Part shown: in pieces, positions 24,686-32,490 of the stretch | Numbering within the stretch: the stretch's first letter is position 1 | How the letters are laid out: every line of letters starts with the position of its first letter | Assembly: GCA_045646245.1 (NCBI GenBank) | Contig: JAZRKJ010000086.1 | Location: 1-64,000 of the forward strand | Length of the DNA stretch: 64,000 bases | Direction of reading: 5' to 3' | Source of the DNA: SIG607 sp045646245 | GTDB lineage: Bacteria; Bacillota; Clostridia; Oscillospirales; Acutalibacteraceae | Notes under the pieces: generated by a model | Seen by the model: the letters and a program-made list of their open reading frames with translations, nothing else | What the model was told of the DNA's origin: nothing | Databases searched by the model: none | Translations under genes and position numbers: made by a program

Positions 24686-25584
24686 ATCATTTAAGGATAA
24701 CTCAAAACGAACTTGCCGCATTATGCGATGTATCCCAGGGTACTGTTGACCGAGCCCTTAACGACAGAGGCGAAATAAGTAAGGCTACCAAAGAACGAAT
24801 TCTGGCAACAGCCAAGAAGTACGGTTTCCGCCCATCAAAAGGCAATTCCAAAAGCGAAAGAACCAAGAATATCGGCTTAATACTTTTCGACCTTAATAAT
24901 GAATTTTTTGCAGAACTTATAACCGAAATAGAACTTTCCGCCGCAAAGGAAGGTTATCTTATTACGGTTATGTTCACCCACTATAGCGAAGAAAGAGAAA
25001 ACGAGTGTATCAGAAGGCTTTATTCTTCCGGAGTAGACGCCATTATTATTTCATCTGTTCAGAACAGTAATGAGTTTATTACCTTTTTAGGGCAACTGGA
25101 TATTCCCGTAATTGCTTTAGGCAATAAAATAGAGGGCGTTCCCTTTGTGGGAGCCGACGATTTCAAGGCTATGTTCGACCTTACAAAATACGTTTCCGAA
25201 AGGTACTGCAATATAGTTTACTATAGCCCTGCTTTGGTTTATGAAAACGCCTTTGCCCAGAAGTTACGTTACGACGGTTTTAAAGAAGCCGTAAAGGGGA
25301 AAGACTATACTTTGGTAACAAAGGCAGAAGAACTGAAAGAAGGTTATAAAAAAGGTACGGCTGTTATTTGTTCCACCGACCTTTACGCTATGTATACGCT
25401 GACACACGTTAAGTGCGACGCCGTTTTCGGCTTTGATAATATAAGAATTCTGGAACGGTTAAAGCTTCCTGTTTCGTCGGTTTACGTTGATACAAAAGCC
25501 GTTGCCGAAAAAACAATTGAACTAATTAAAACGGGGGAAAAGAAAGAAATAATTATCCCCCATAAATTCGCAATAAGAAAATAG
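24682..25584 (+). CDS. LacI-family transcriptional regulator
   Basis: DNA-binding repressor with a sugar-sensing domain. The helix-turn-helix is at the N terminus (ITQNELAALCDVSQGTVDRAL, residues about 6-26), followed by the family hinge region GFRPSK. A periplasmic-binding-protein fold covers residues 60-300 (NIGLILFDLNNEFFAELI). The 300-residue length is slightly short of the usual 330. It is translationally coupled to GH116 through an ATGA overlap, so it most likely controls that operon in response to its sugar. Confidence 0.9.
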   Translation: MNHLRITQNELAALCDVSQGTVDRALNDRGEISKATKERILATAKKYGFRPSKGNSKSERTKNIGLILFDLNNEFFAELITEIELSAAKEGYLITVMFTHYSEERENECIRRLYSSGVDAIIISSVQNSNEFITFLGQLDIPVIALGNKIEGVPFVGADDFKAMFDLTKYVSERYCNIVYYSPALVYENAFAQKLRYDGFKEAVKGKDYTLVTKAEELKEGYKKGTAVICSTDLYAMYTLTHVKCDAVFGFDNIRILERLKLPVSSVYVDTKAVAEKTIELIKTGEKKEIIIPHKFAIRK

Positions 25585-25591
25585 TTCCCCC

Positions 25592-25648
25592 CTAAATCCT
25601 AAACCCTAAATCCTTTCCCTTTTCCCCTTTCCCCTTTCCCCTTTCCCT
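25592..25648. repeat. Degenerate 7-bp tandem repeat array
   Basis: Eight consecutive heptamers, CTAAATC, CTAAACC, CTAAATC, CTTTCCC, TTTTCCC and then three CTTTCCC, with a single extra T after the fourth. The array lies between the LacI stop and the terminator and is almost pure pyrimidine in its second half. It resembles in style the heptamer arrays at 32.1-32.2 kb. Function unknown. Confidence 0.75.
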
Positions 25649-25657
25649 AACAAAAAA

Positions 25658-25673
25658 GAGCCTTTCGGCTCTC
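25658..25673. terminator. Bidirectional terminator
   Basis: Stem AGAGCC with GGCTCT around TTTC, with an A run on the left and CTTTT on the right. It separates the convergent LacI gene and the oxidoreductase fragment. Confidence 0.65.
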
Positions 25674-25675
25674 TT

Positions 25676-26479
25676 TTAGTTCATATATTTATCAACATAA
25701 TTTTTAGCGTTAATAACCTCTCCGGATATTCTTGAATCCTCGGCTGCAAAAACAAGCAAGTGGTTGTAGCAAGAAATTCCGATTTCGCTTACATCTTCCT
25801 TGGCAAGCTCACCCGTAAGGTATTTATGCAAAGCAAGAACAATGCCTGTATCTCCGCCGCCGTGACCGGAAGTTATAGAGTCGCCGTTAACGGCAATTTC
25901 GCTGTCAAGATAACGGAATTCTTTGGTGGCAAAATCATAAAAACGGAATTGTTGACCGTTAGTTGCTCCCATTTCACAGTGAAGCATACCCTTGGTACCC
26001 ATAATATCGCTGTATCTGCCGCCCTTGGTAAAAGCGCACATAGTAAGGAGAACTGTGGATTTATCATTAAATTCCATATTAACGGTTTGATGGTCAACAA
26101 CGTCGTTGTCGCATTTGAATACACACTTACCGTATTGGGTATTCTTCATTGCATTCATAACGTCCTCATCGGTGGGATTAACCATCTTGGTGGAAGTAGT
26201 TCTGAACCAGCCGTTTTTCCTATCCTCATAATAAAGCTTCATAGCATTATAGGGGCAAGTATCAGCTTCGGGGCAGCCTTCATAGCATCTTTCAGGAGCA
26301 CCCTTCGGAGCGTTAGCCTCGGTAAAGTAAGAAAGAGAACCGAAGGATTGAATCTTATCACAGTTTTGACCAATGAGCCATTGAAGAATATCTATATCAT
26401 GACAGCACTTCTGTAAAAGCATAAATGTGGCTCTGCCACTATTGCCCCAGTTACCTCTGACAAAGCTATGGTGTACCAC
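25676..26479 (-). pseudogene. Gfo/Idh/MocA-family oxidoreductase, 3' part only
   Basis: The 267-residue frame aligns in character with the middle and end of NAD-dependent sugar dehydrogenases of this family: HHSFVRGNWGNS, then KCCHDIDILQWLIG, a four-cysteine patch (CYEGCPEADTCPY), and the C-terminal HGGGDTGIVLALHKYL. The whole N-terminal Rossmann domain (GxGxxG, about 160 residues) is missing. Upstream of about position 26475 the sequence switches out of frame into the GH3 gene. The frame opens with a GTG that has no sensible ribosome binding site. I read it as the 3' remnant of a gene fused to GH3 by deletion. A tRNA-like or assembly cause cannot be excluded. Confidence 0.75.
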
Positions 26480-27691
26480 GCTTTAGACATCGTATCAACG
26501 TCAATTTTATTATCTATAATTTTAGATTCATTGTGACACATAATTACGAAGTAATACTTTTTATCCTTGGACAGAGATACAGAAACACCGTCATCGGTTT
26601 TAGCAAAAATACCGTCGGTATTAAGCTTGTGGTAATTTGATAAATCTTCCTCGCTGATTTCGGCAGTAGTATCAAGCAAGGTAACCTTATGCTGAGCAGC
26701 AAGTATACCCTTAACCGCTTCGTCAAGTACGTCATCGGGAATAATGCCGTCCTTGTAGCATTTAAGAAGTGATTCATAGCCTTCCTTGTTTTTATCCCAG
26801 ATAAGGGCTAAATTGTTGCCGCCGGCTATTGCCATACCACGGCTGCCGTCAATACCGTATTTGGCAATAACGCCACCCATACAAAGCGCATCGGTAATAG
26901 CAAAACCGTCGAAGCCGTATTCTCTGAAAAGGTCCATAGTTTTCGTCGAAAGGCTGGAAGGATGGTCGGGGTCAAGCACGGGCACTCTGGAATGTCCTGT
27001 CATAACACCGTCTAAAAGACCTTTTTTGCAAAGCTCTAAATAAGGATACCAACAGTAATCAATAATCTCCTCTTTAGTAGCGTCGGAAAAGGTTTCTGCC
27101 ATATGGCTGTCAATATACTTGTTTTTAATGCTGCCGGCACTTCCTGCGCTTGGGAAATGTTTACCAACGGTAAGTACACCGCCGTCGTGCATACCTTGCG
27201 CTTCAGCGGCGCCGAGTTCTGCTACTCTGTATTTATCCGAGCCCATAGAACGGTTGGTACTAGCGCATAAAGAGTTACTGTTTACCATATCAAGTACAGG
27301 GTTACAAACAACGTTAAAGCCTGCTTTTCTCGCTTTAACAGCAGTAACCTTACCAAAAGCATAAGCGCTCTCAACGGTATTACACATACCAATAGCGTTA
27401 TGCTGACCTATAACCTCTCCCCCCGCCGTATCCAAAGCCGCTTTCGGCATCGGTCATAATAAGAATGGGGTAATCGGCGGCTTCTTTAATCCGAGCCATA
27501 GTTTCTTCAAACTTATAGTTGGTAGAAACCCAAATTGCACCCAATTTATGCTCTTTTATCATTTGAAGTGCATATTCAATATTGGCTTCGGTAACAGCGT
27601 CATCCCAACAGTTATTAACTCTGCCACACATTACCATACCGAGTTTTTGTTCTACGGTAAGGTCTTCAAATTTTAATTCTTTAATTTCCAT
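26475..27691 (-). pseudogene. GH3 glycoside hydrolase, frameshifted and 3'-truncated
   Basis: Two frames together encode a GH3 (NagZ-like) enzyme. Residues 1-90 or so are read from 27691 (RBS GGAGG) through PILIMTDAESGFGYGG. The rest continues in another frame as GEVIGQHNAIGM, GKHFPSAGSAG (usual KHFPGHG) and the nucleophile motif FAITDAL. The switch is at a run of six G on the minus strand (27419-27424); five G would restore one frame. The frame then ends after DVDTMSKAW at about 26475, where oxidoreductase sequence begins out of frame. About 405 residues survive of an estimated 500 or more. It is either a real pseudogene or a locally damaged assembly. Confidence 0.8.
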
Positions 27692-27703
27692 TATCAGTAC
27701 CTC

Positions 27704-27796
27704 CTACTGAAGTTTAACGTTATAAGTCAAAGTTCCCTTTGCAGGGTAATTTCCCGCAAGTACGTCTAAGCCTGCACATCACAAAGTTTTCTTCAT
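27704..27796 (-). pseudogene. Short gene remnant with joined 5' and 3' ends
   Basis: On the minus strand an ATG (27794-27796) reads MKKTL and hits a stop. The same frame then continues CAGLDVLAGNYPAKGTLTYN and ends with VKLQ and TAG, 14 bp before the GH3 start. The second part reads like a natural protein C terminus, so this may be a gene whose body was deleted. The parent family is not recognised, and chance cannot be excluded for so short a piece. Confidence 0.35.
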
Positions 27797-27837
27797 AATA
27801 ACACCCATATTTTAAAAAGTCAATAAATAAAAAAACA

Positions 27838-27868
27838 AATCCCGTACCTTTTTTCAATGTACGGGATT
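27838..27868 (-). terminator. Terminator after the GH89-like gene
   Basis: A 10 bp perfect stem (AATCCCGTAC with GTACGGGATT) and an 11-nt loop. On the minus strand it is followed by TGTTTTTTTAT. It lies 7 bp past the stop of the GH89-like reading frame. Confidence 0.85.
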
Positions 27869-27874
27869 ATGTCA

Positions 27875-30140
27875 TTAATTAAGCGGAATTTTTGATATTA
27901 TTTCTGCGGCTTTCTTGCAAATTTCAGAAAGATTAACCTGCTGTTTTTGACTTTCAATAACACTAAACGGTAGGGCGAAATAATTATCTCTTATTTTACC
28001 GTATTCTTCCTTTAACCCTTCTCTGTTAATTTCTCTGTTTTCTTCAAGAGAAGTCTTAACCTCATTAAAGAGAGCAATAAGCTCAGGTAGATATAAATAC
28101 TGTGCATTTTCATAAATAAAGGAACGACAGTACATACATTCTGAATTTCTCTTAAGAGTAATTTCAAAGTTCGGGTTGGTATCGGTAACACTTTGAAGCT
28201 TTAATAAGGAATCATACAACGAATAATCACTATGAGCAGAAAGCAAATCTGCAAGCAATCTCATTAAAGATACCGCCGAATCCATAATTACTTTTAAGCT
28301 GTCAGACCTATCAAAATACAAAATCTGCGCCTTTAAAATAGCCGCATCAAGATATCTTGAAATAATTGTTCTGGCTATATCGAACAAGTCACGCTTCAGC
28401 TGTTCATCATCAGGATTAATTTCCGCTATTCTCAAAAGAATGTCGGAAGCTTGCTCAATGTACTTCAGCCTGTCACCCAGCCTTATTTTATAGTCCTTGA
28501 ATTTATGCACGTTAAAGTCGGCTCTTCCGGCTACGTAAGTAAATATCGGGTTTCCTGTTTGTGCCGCATTATCTTCCATACTCCATGCAACAAGCTCTAT
28601 AATCGGCATAAAATCCTGCCAAAGCTTTGTCATAACCCGAGCGAAAGAATTGCTGTATCGGTCAGAACAATATTTATTAAGAAAATCATCAATTTCGGGG
28701 GTATCATTTTCCCATGAATTAACCGCAAGATATTCGGTAATCAGTGGGTCTCCGTGTGAAAGCTCGGGCCATAATACAACACCCTTGCAGGCTTTATCAG
28801 CTTTTGCAAGCTTTATACGCTCGTTAGTAAGACTATAAAATCCTCTTATTTCGCTTTCAGGCTCATAAGCACTGAATATACCGAATATCCACGGAAAGTT
28901 GTCTTTTAACCCCACTGTGTAAAATTATTCACTTTAGTGGTATCAGAGGTATAATCAAATATTATTGACTGACTGCTGTCCAGTTCACTTACCAGCTCTC
29001 TTACCTCTTCCGGTGTAAAACGCATCCATAAATCCCAGCTTGCTATAAGAAGCGGAGCATTAGGATATTTTTCTTTAATATAGTTTGCTATCCGTCTGTA
29101 AACGTATAGCTTCATTCTGCGGTTTTCTTCAGGGTCGGCAGAATACTTTCGCTCCCCAAGACCAATGGTATGAAAAATTTCTCCGTTACCGTATTCTTTT
29201 ACGTGTGCATCACTCAAACGGAAGTAATTTTCTAAGTTCTCATTTTCTCTTACGTCCCATACAAGCCCCGTAGGCTCGCTGTAGCTTGAAGTCGCCTGAG
29301 GAAGCATTTTAGGGTTAACCTTATTTAAGTATTCAATAGGAGTACGAGAATACCAATGAGTCATAGTGCCACAGTCCTCAGGGTGCATTAAATCACGTTC
29401 AAAAGCGTACTGCAGTATTTTTTTGCGAAGCTCACCCCTGAACTGAAGCGACCAGAAAAGAGCACGGTCATTGTAGCCTGTCCCTGCTTCGGGTAATGCC
29501 TTATCTCTTTCCGGGTATGAAACAATATCCGGAAAAGCCTTTTGAAAAACGTCATCCATACCAATTCTAAGCATAAAAAGATTAAGACGTTTTTTAAGTA
29601 TCCAATCAATTTCTTTTTCCCAATCGCTCATACTCCAATGCTCAGCCTGAAAGCGGTGGAGGCTTCTATGGGCAAAATAACGAAGTCCTCTGTAATCAAA
29701 TCTGGGAGATTCGGTTAAATCAATTCCACAGGTAACAAGAGAGCCTCTTTTAATTCTGTCGCCGTCCCAAAAATAACGGCACCCATATATTTTTCAAAAT
29801 AGCGGTAAACAGCGTAAATTGTAGACCTTCCCCTGCCGCCTGCAAATATAAGATAATTTTTCCCTTCTTTATTTAAAGTGCGAATAGTATAATCGTCGGT
29901 GCAATACCTTATATGAAAGCTGTCGGTTTTTTTATTTAAAAACAGGTCAGCAACTACCAAATTAACCGAATCACTTCCAATAAGTACATTTAAATCACTG
30001 TAAATATCAGAAGAAAATTTATTGTCTGAAATCAAACTGCATTCTTCTCCCGAAACTTTTTTAGCAAATTCACAAAAGCTTTCGGCGGCAATCTTATATG
30101 CAGAATGTCCCACACTGGGGTAAATAACCGTAATTTTCAT
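27875..30140 (-). pseudogene. GH89-like alpha-N-acetylglucosaminidase, two frameshifts
   Basis: Three frames join into one protein of about 755 residues. The N-terminal part (30140 to about 29773) ends GGRGRSTIYAVYRYFEKYMGAV. The middle part continues WDGDRIKRGSLVTCGIDLTE, then WEKEIDWILKKRLNLFMLR and LLIASWDLWM. The C-terminal part starts LKDNFPWIFGIFSAYE. Order and motifs resemble the NAGLU (GH89) N, barrel and C domains. Adding one base at a T5 run (29769-29773 on the plus strand as A5) and one at a G4 run (28910-28913 as C4) restores one frame; total length plus two is divisible by three. No signal peptide is seen. The family call is by remembered motif, hence moderate confidence. Confidence 0.65.
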
Positions 30141-30289
30141 AATTATCTCCCTAATATTTAATCTTTAAGTTTAAGTATAAGGGATGTTAAATGCTTATAA
30201 AACCTAAATTTTAGTCAATTAGGTGGACTTTTTAGTCAAAGCGTGATAAAATATATACAAGGTAATCAATATGTTATATAATTTCAAAA

Positions 30290-31054
30290 ATGGTGATAGA
30301 TATGATATATAATTACGATAATCTTAACTTTAATATTTTAACCGTTGAAAAAATCTCTCACACAAATAAAAGCTTTACCGTAAAAGAGCGTCCCTATGCC
30401 GCACTTTCATTAAGGCTCAACGGAACAAGCCGATTTATTATTAACAATAAGCATTTTGAAACATCCGGCGGTGACGTATTTTTTATTCCGGCTAACGTTG
30501 CTTATCAGGTGGACTATTCATCCAGCGAAATTATAGTAATTCATCTGTTGGACTGTGACTACAATGAAGCTGAATGTATCAGGACAAACGATGACGAAGG
30601 AATATATAAGCTTTTCTGCCGTATGCTTGATGAATGGATGATAAATAAGTCTGTTAACAAAGCAAAGTCTTGTGTTTATGAAATTCTTTATAAATTAGAA
30701 TGCATAAATAACAATTCTTCCGTTATTCGACCTATAGAATTCGAAAGGCGCTTAAGTTATTTAGAAGAAAATTATACAAATACATATTTTAATATTAAAG
30801 AATTATGCAACCACGGATATCTGAGCCGTTCAAGCCTGCAACGATATTTTTTACGCTATTTAGGTCTTACCCCCAAGCAATACCTTCTGGAGCTGAGGCT
30901 AAGCAAAGCAATAGATTTGCTGGCAAACGAAAGCAAAACAATATCCGAAATATCGTTTGCATGTGGCTTTAAAGATGAAAAGTACTTTTCAAGAATTTTT
31001 AAACAAGTTTACGGCATTTCTCCTACCGATGCCAGAAACAGAACTAAAATTTAG
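30290..31054 (+). CDS. AraC-family transcriptional regulator
   Basis: Cupin-type sensor plus AraC DNA-binding domain, 254 residues. The N-terminal half shows a beta-rich segment with GGDVFFIPANVAYQV near residues 64-78. The C-terminal half carries two helix-turn-helix motifs (NIKELCNHGYLSRSSLQRYF and ISEISFACGFKDEKYFSRIF). An alternative ATG at 30302 is possible; GGTGAT lies between the two. It is divergent from the decayed GH89-like gene, its likely former target, and is followed after 16 bp by the acyltransferase-like gene. It appears intact although the neighbouring enzymes are not. Confidence 0.88.
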   Translation: MVIDMIYNYDNLNFNILTVEKISHTNKSFTVKERPYAALSLRLNGTSRFIINNKHFETSGGDVFFIPANVAYQVDYSSSEIIVIHLLDCDYNEAECIRTNDDEGIYKLFCRMLDEWMINKSVNKAKSCVYEILYKLECINNNSSVIRPIEFERRLSYLEENYTNTYFNIKELCNHGYLSRSSLQRYFLRYLGLTPKQYLLELRLSKAIDLLANESKTISEISFACGFKDEKYFSRIFKQVYGISPTDARNRTKI

Positions 31055-31070
31055 TAAACGGGGTATTATT

Positions 31071-31925
31071 ATGAGTGAAATCACCAATATATTAAATTTA
31101 TGTAAATTAAGCGAAAGCGATGCAAAATACTGCGAAGAATGCTTTGCAAAGATTAAAGCCAATCTCGAGCTATTCGAAATTCTGACTACCGCCGAAAAGC
31201 ATTATATGATGTGTTATAATCCTAAAGAAGACCTGAAGGCTCTTAGCGATAAATCGGGTATACACCGCTATACCGTTGATATGCTTTTACTAATCTATTC
31301 TTCTGTACGTTTATTAAAAATCTATGATGCACATGGCTATAGCGAAGAACTATATTCCGAAACAGTAGGCCAGTCTATTCGCCTTAATATTGATACCTGT
31401 AAGGAAATATATAAGGTTGTCGGTATCTTTGTTTTCTTTGGCTTTAAAAGACTGTTTCAATGCGAACGATTTGCTTTAGGCAGACTGCAATTTGAGGCTG
31501 TTGAAATTCCCTATGACTATAAGGATATATGTAAAAAGGGAGATATTGTTCTTTCCTGTCATATCCCGGCAAGCGGTCCATTACTTATTGAAGACGTTGA
31601 AAGTGCGTTTAAAAAAGCATACGAATTTTTTAAGATTAAAGGCAAAATGGTTGTTGTTTGCAGCTCGTGGATGCTCTACCCCAAGCACTACGAAAAGGTA
31701 TTTCCAAAGAATTCCAACCTTAGCCGTTTTTATGAATTATTTGATATTATAGATCAAAAGGAAAAACATTTTACCGCCGATGCCTGGCGTGTATTCGGCA
31801 CAATGAATCCTGATTTAACAAAGTTGCCGCAAAAAACCACCCTTCAAAAAAATCTCTATAACTATTTAAAAGACGGCAACTCTATGGGTAGCGGCTACGG
31901 AATATTGGTAAGAAATTACGACTAA
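31071..31925 (+). CDS. Acyltransferase-like protein (NAT_N/NAT_C type)
   Basis: Predicted cytoplasmic protein of 284 residues, counted from the ATG at 31071 (MSEITNIL). The longer frame overlaps the araC gene and is rejected. The sequence LGRLQFEAVEIPYD, then LSCHIPASGPL and a VVCSSWMLYPKHYEK stretch match my memory of a two-domain Firmicutes family annotated as acyltransferase with a GNAT-like C-terminal domain. These often neighbour glycosidase and AraC genes. The substrate is unknown. It probably shares a transcript with the AraC gene (16 bp gap). The assignment is from motif memory only. Confidence 0.55.
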   Translation: MSEITNILNLCKLSESDAKYCEECFAKIKANLELFEILTTAEKHYMMCYNPKEDLKALSDKSGIHRYTVDMLLLIYSSVRLLKIYDAHGYSEELYSETVGQSIRLNIDTCKEIYKVVGIFVFFGFKRLFQCERFALGRLQFEAVEIPYDYKDICKKGDIVLSCHIPASGPLLIEDVESAFKKAYEFFKIKGKMVVVCSSWMLYPKHYEKVFPKNSNLSRFYELFDIIDQKEKHFTADAWRVFGTMNPDLTKLPQKTTLQKNLYNYLKDGNSMGSGYGILVRNYD

Positions 31926-31976
31926 TGTAAGCCACAATCTGTTTTTCTAAGTTAAAGGAATTTTTCAAAAAAACAC

Positions 31977-32005
31977 TTGATTAAATCAGACATATAGTGT
32001 ATAAT
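31977..32005 (+). promoter_or_regulatory. Sigma-A promoter for tRNA-Leu
   Basis: TTGATT and TATAAT with a 17 bp spacer, ending 15 bp before the mature tRNA 5' end. Confidence 0.8.
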
Positions 32006-32020
32006 GCTAAAGTACATCAC

Positions 32021-32107
32021 GCCGGTGTGATGGAATTGGCAGACGTAGTGGACTCAAAATCCACCGGTAGCGATACCGTGCCGGTTCGAGTCCGGCCACC
32101 GGCACCA
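32021..32107 (+). tRNA. tRNA-Leu (anticodon CAA)
   Basis: Class II tRNA with a 7 bp acceptor stem (GCCGGTG with CACCGGC) and anticodon stem GTGGA with TCCAC. The seven-nucleotide loop CTCAAAA gives anticodon CAA, so it reads UUG. A long variable arm (CGGTAGCGATACCG) and T-arm GGTTCGAGTCC are present. The 3' CCA is encoded. It stands alone with its own promoter. Confidence 0.96.
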
Positions 32108-32138
32108 AAGCCCCAAGTACGATAAGTGCTTGGGGCTT
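32108..32138 (+). terminator. Hairpin after tRNA-Leu
   Basis: A 13 bp stem (AAGCCCCAAGTAC with GTGCTTGGGGCTT, one T-G pair) starts directly after the CCA. The following TACTTCTTAC is only moderately U-rich. A further CTTGGGGCT occurs at 32179-32187. Confidence 0.65.
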
Positions 32139-32171
32139 ACTTCTTACCTCTCTCCTCTTCACTATTACCTC
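32137..32171. repeat. Heptamer tandem repeats, left array
   Basis: Five consecutive 7-mers TTACTTC, TTACCTC, TCTCCTC, TTCACTA and TTACCTC. They are the inverted complement in style of the array at 32195-32222 (GTAAGAA units), so the two arrays face each other across 23 bp. No coding potential. Confidence 0.65.
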
Positions 32172-32194
32172 AAATCAACTTGGGGCTATGGGAA

Positions 32195-32222
32195 GTAACA
32201 AGTAAGAAGTAATAGGTAATAA
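32195..32222. repeat. Heptamer tandem repeats, right array
   Basis: Four 7-mers GTAACAA, GTAAGAA, GTAATAG and GTAATAA, then a partial GTATTG. Each begins GTA, and the phase is exact. See the inverted array at 32137-32171. Confidence 0.65.
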
Positions 32223-32490
32223 GTATTGTGGCGCCATAGCGTGTATATCATCGCTGTAGGCACAGCTCATATATAAAACCAACAATAAAATATCGCATAA
32301 TTCCCCTCACTTTCTATGAATATTATATATGAGAACCCCATATCTGCAGTTAAGCAAATATGGGGTTGAATTTATAACTTATTATTGGTCAAGTAGTACA
32401 TTATGCAGCTTACACATAGAAATTTTACAGCTTACGTATAACACGTTTCACCTGAAACTCACTTTTGGGTATTCACGCAAAACAAAACCT
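32223..32490. other. Non-coding stretch downstream of argF
   Basis: No gene was found here. Positions 32230-32280 hold GCGCCATAGCGTGTATATCATC and GCTGTAGGCACAGC pieces that look like a worn hairpin repeat containing GTATATCAT. Positions 32334-32367 form a 10 bp stem (AACCCCATAT with ATATGGGGTT) without a U-tract, possibly a transcript end for argF. The rest is AT-rich and unexplained. Confidence 0.4.

Noticed and set aside
25592..25648. CRISPR array
   Set aside because: The units are 7 bp with no spacers; no cas genes are in the window.
26392..27450. GH3 and oxidoreductase pieces as one natural fusion enzyme
   Set aside because: The two parts are in different frames at the junction, each lacks the domain facing the other, and the GH3 part already carries a frameshift.
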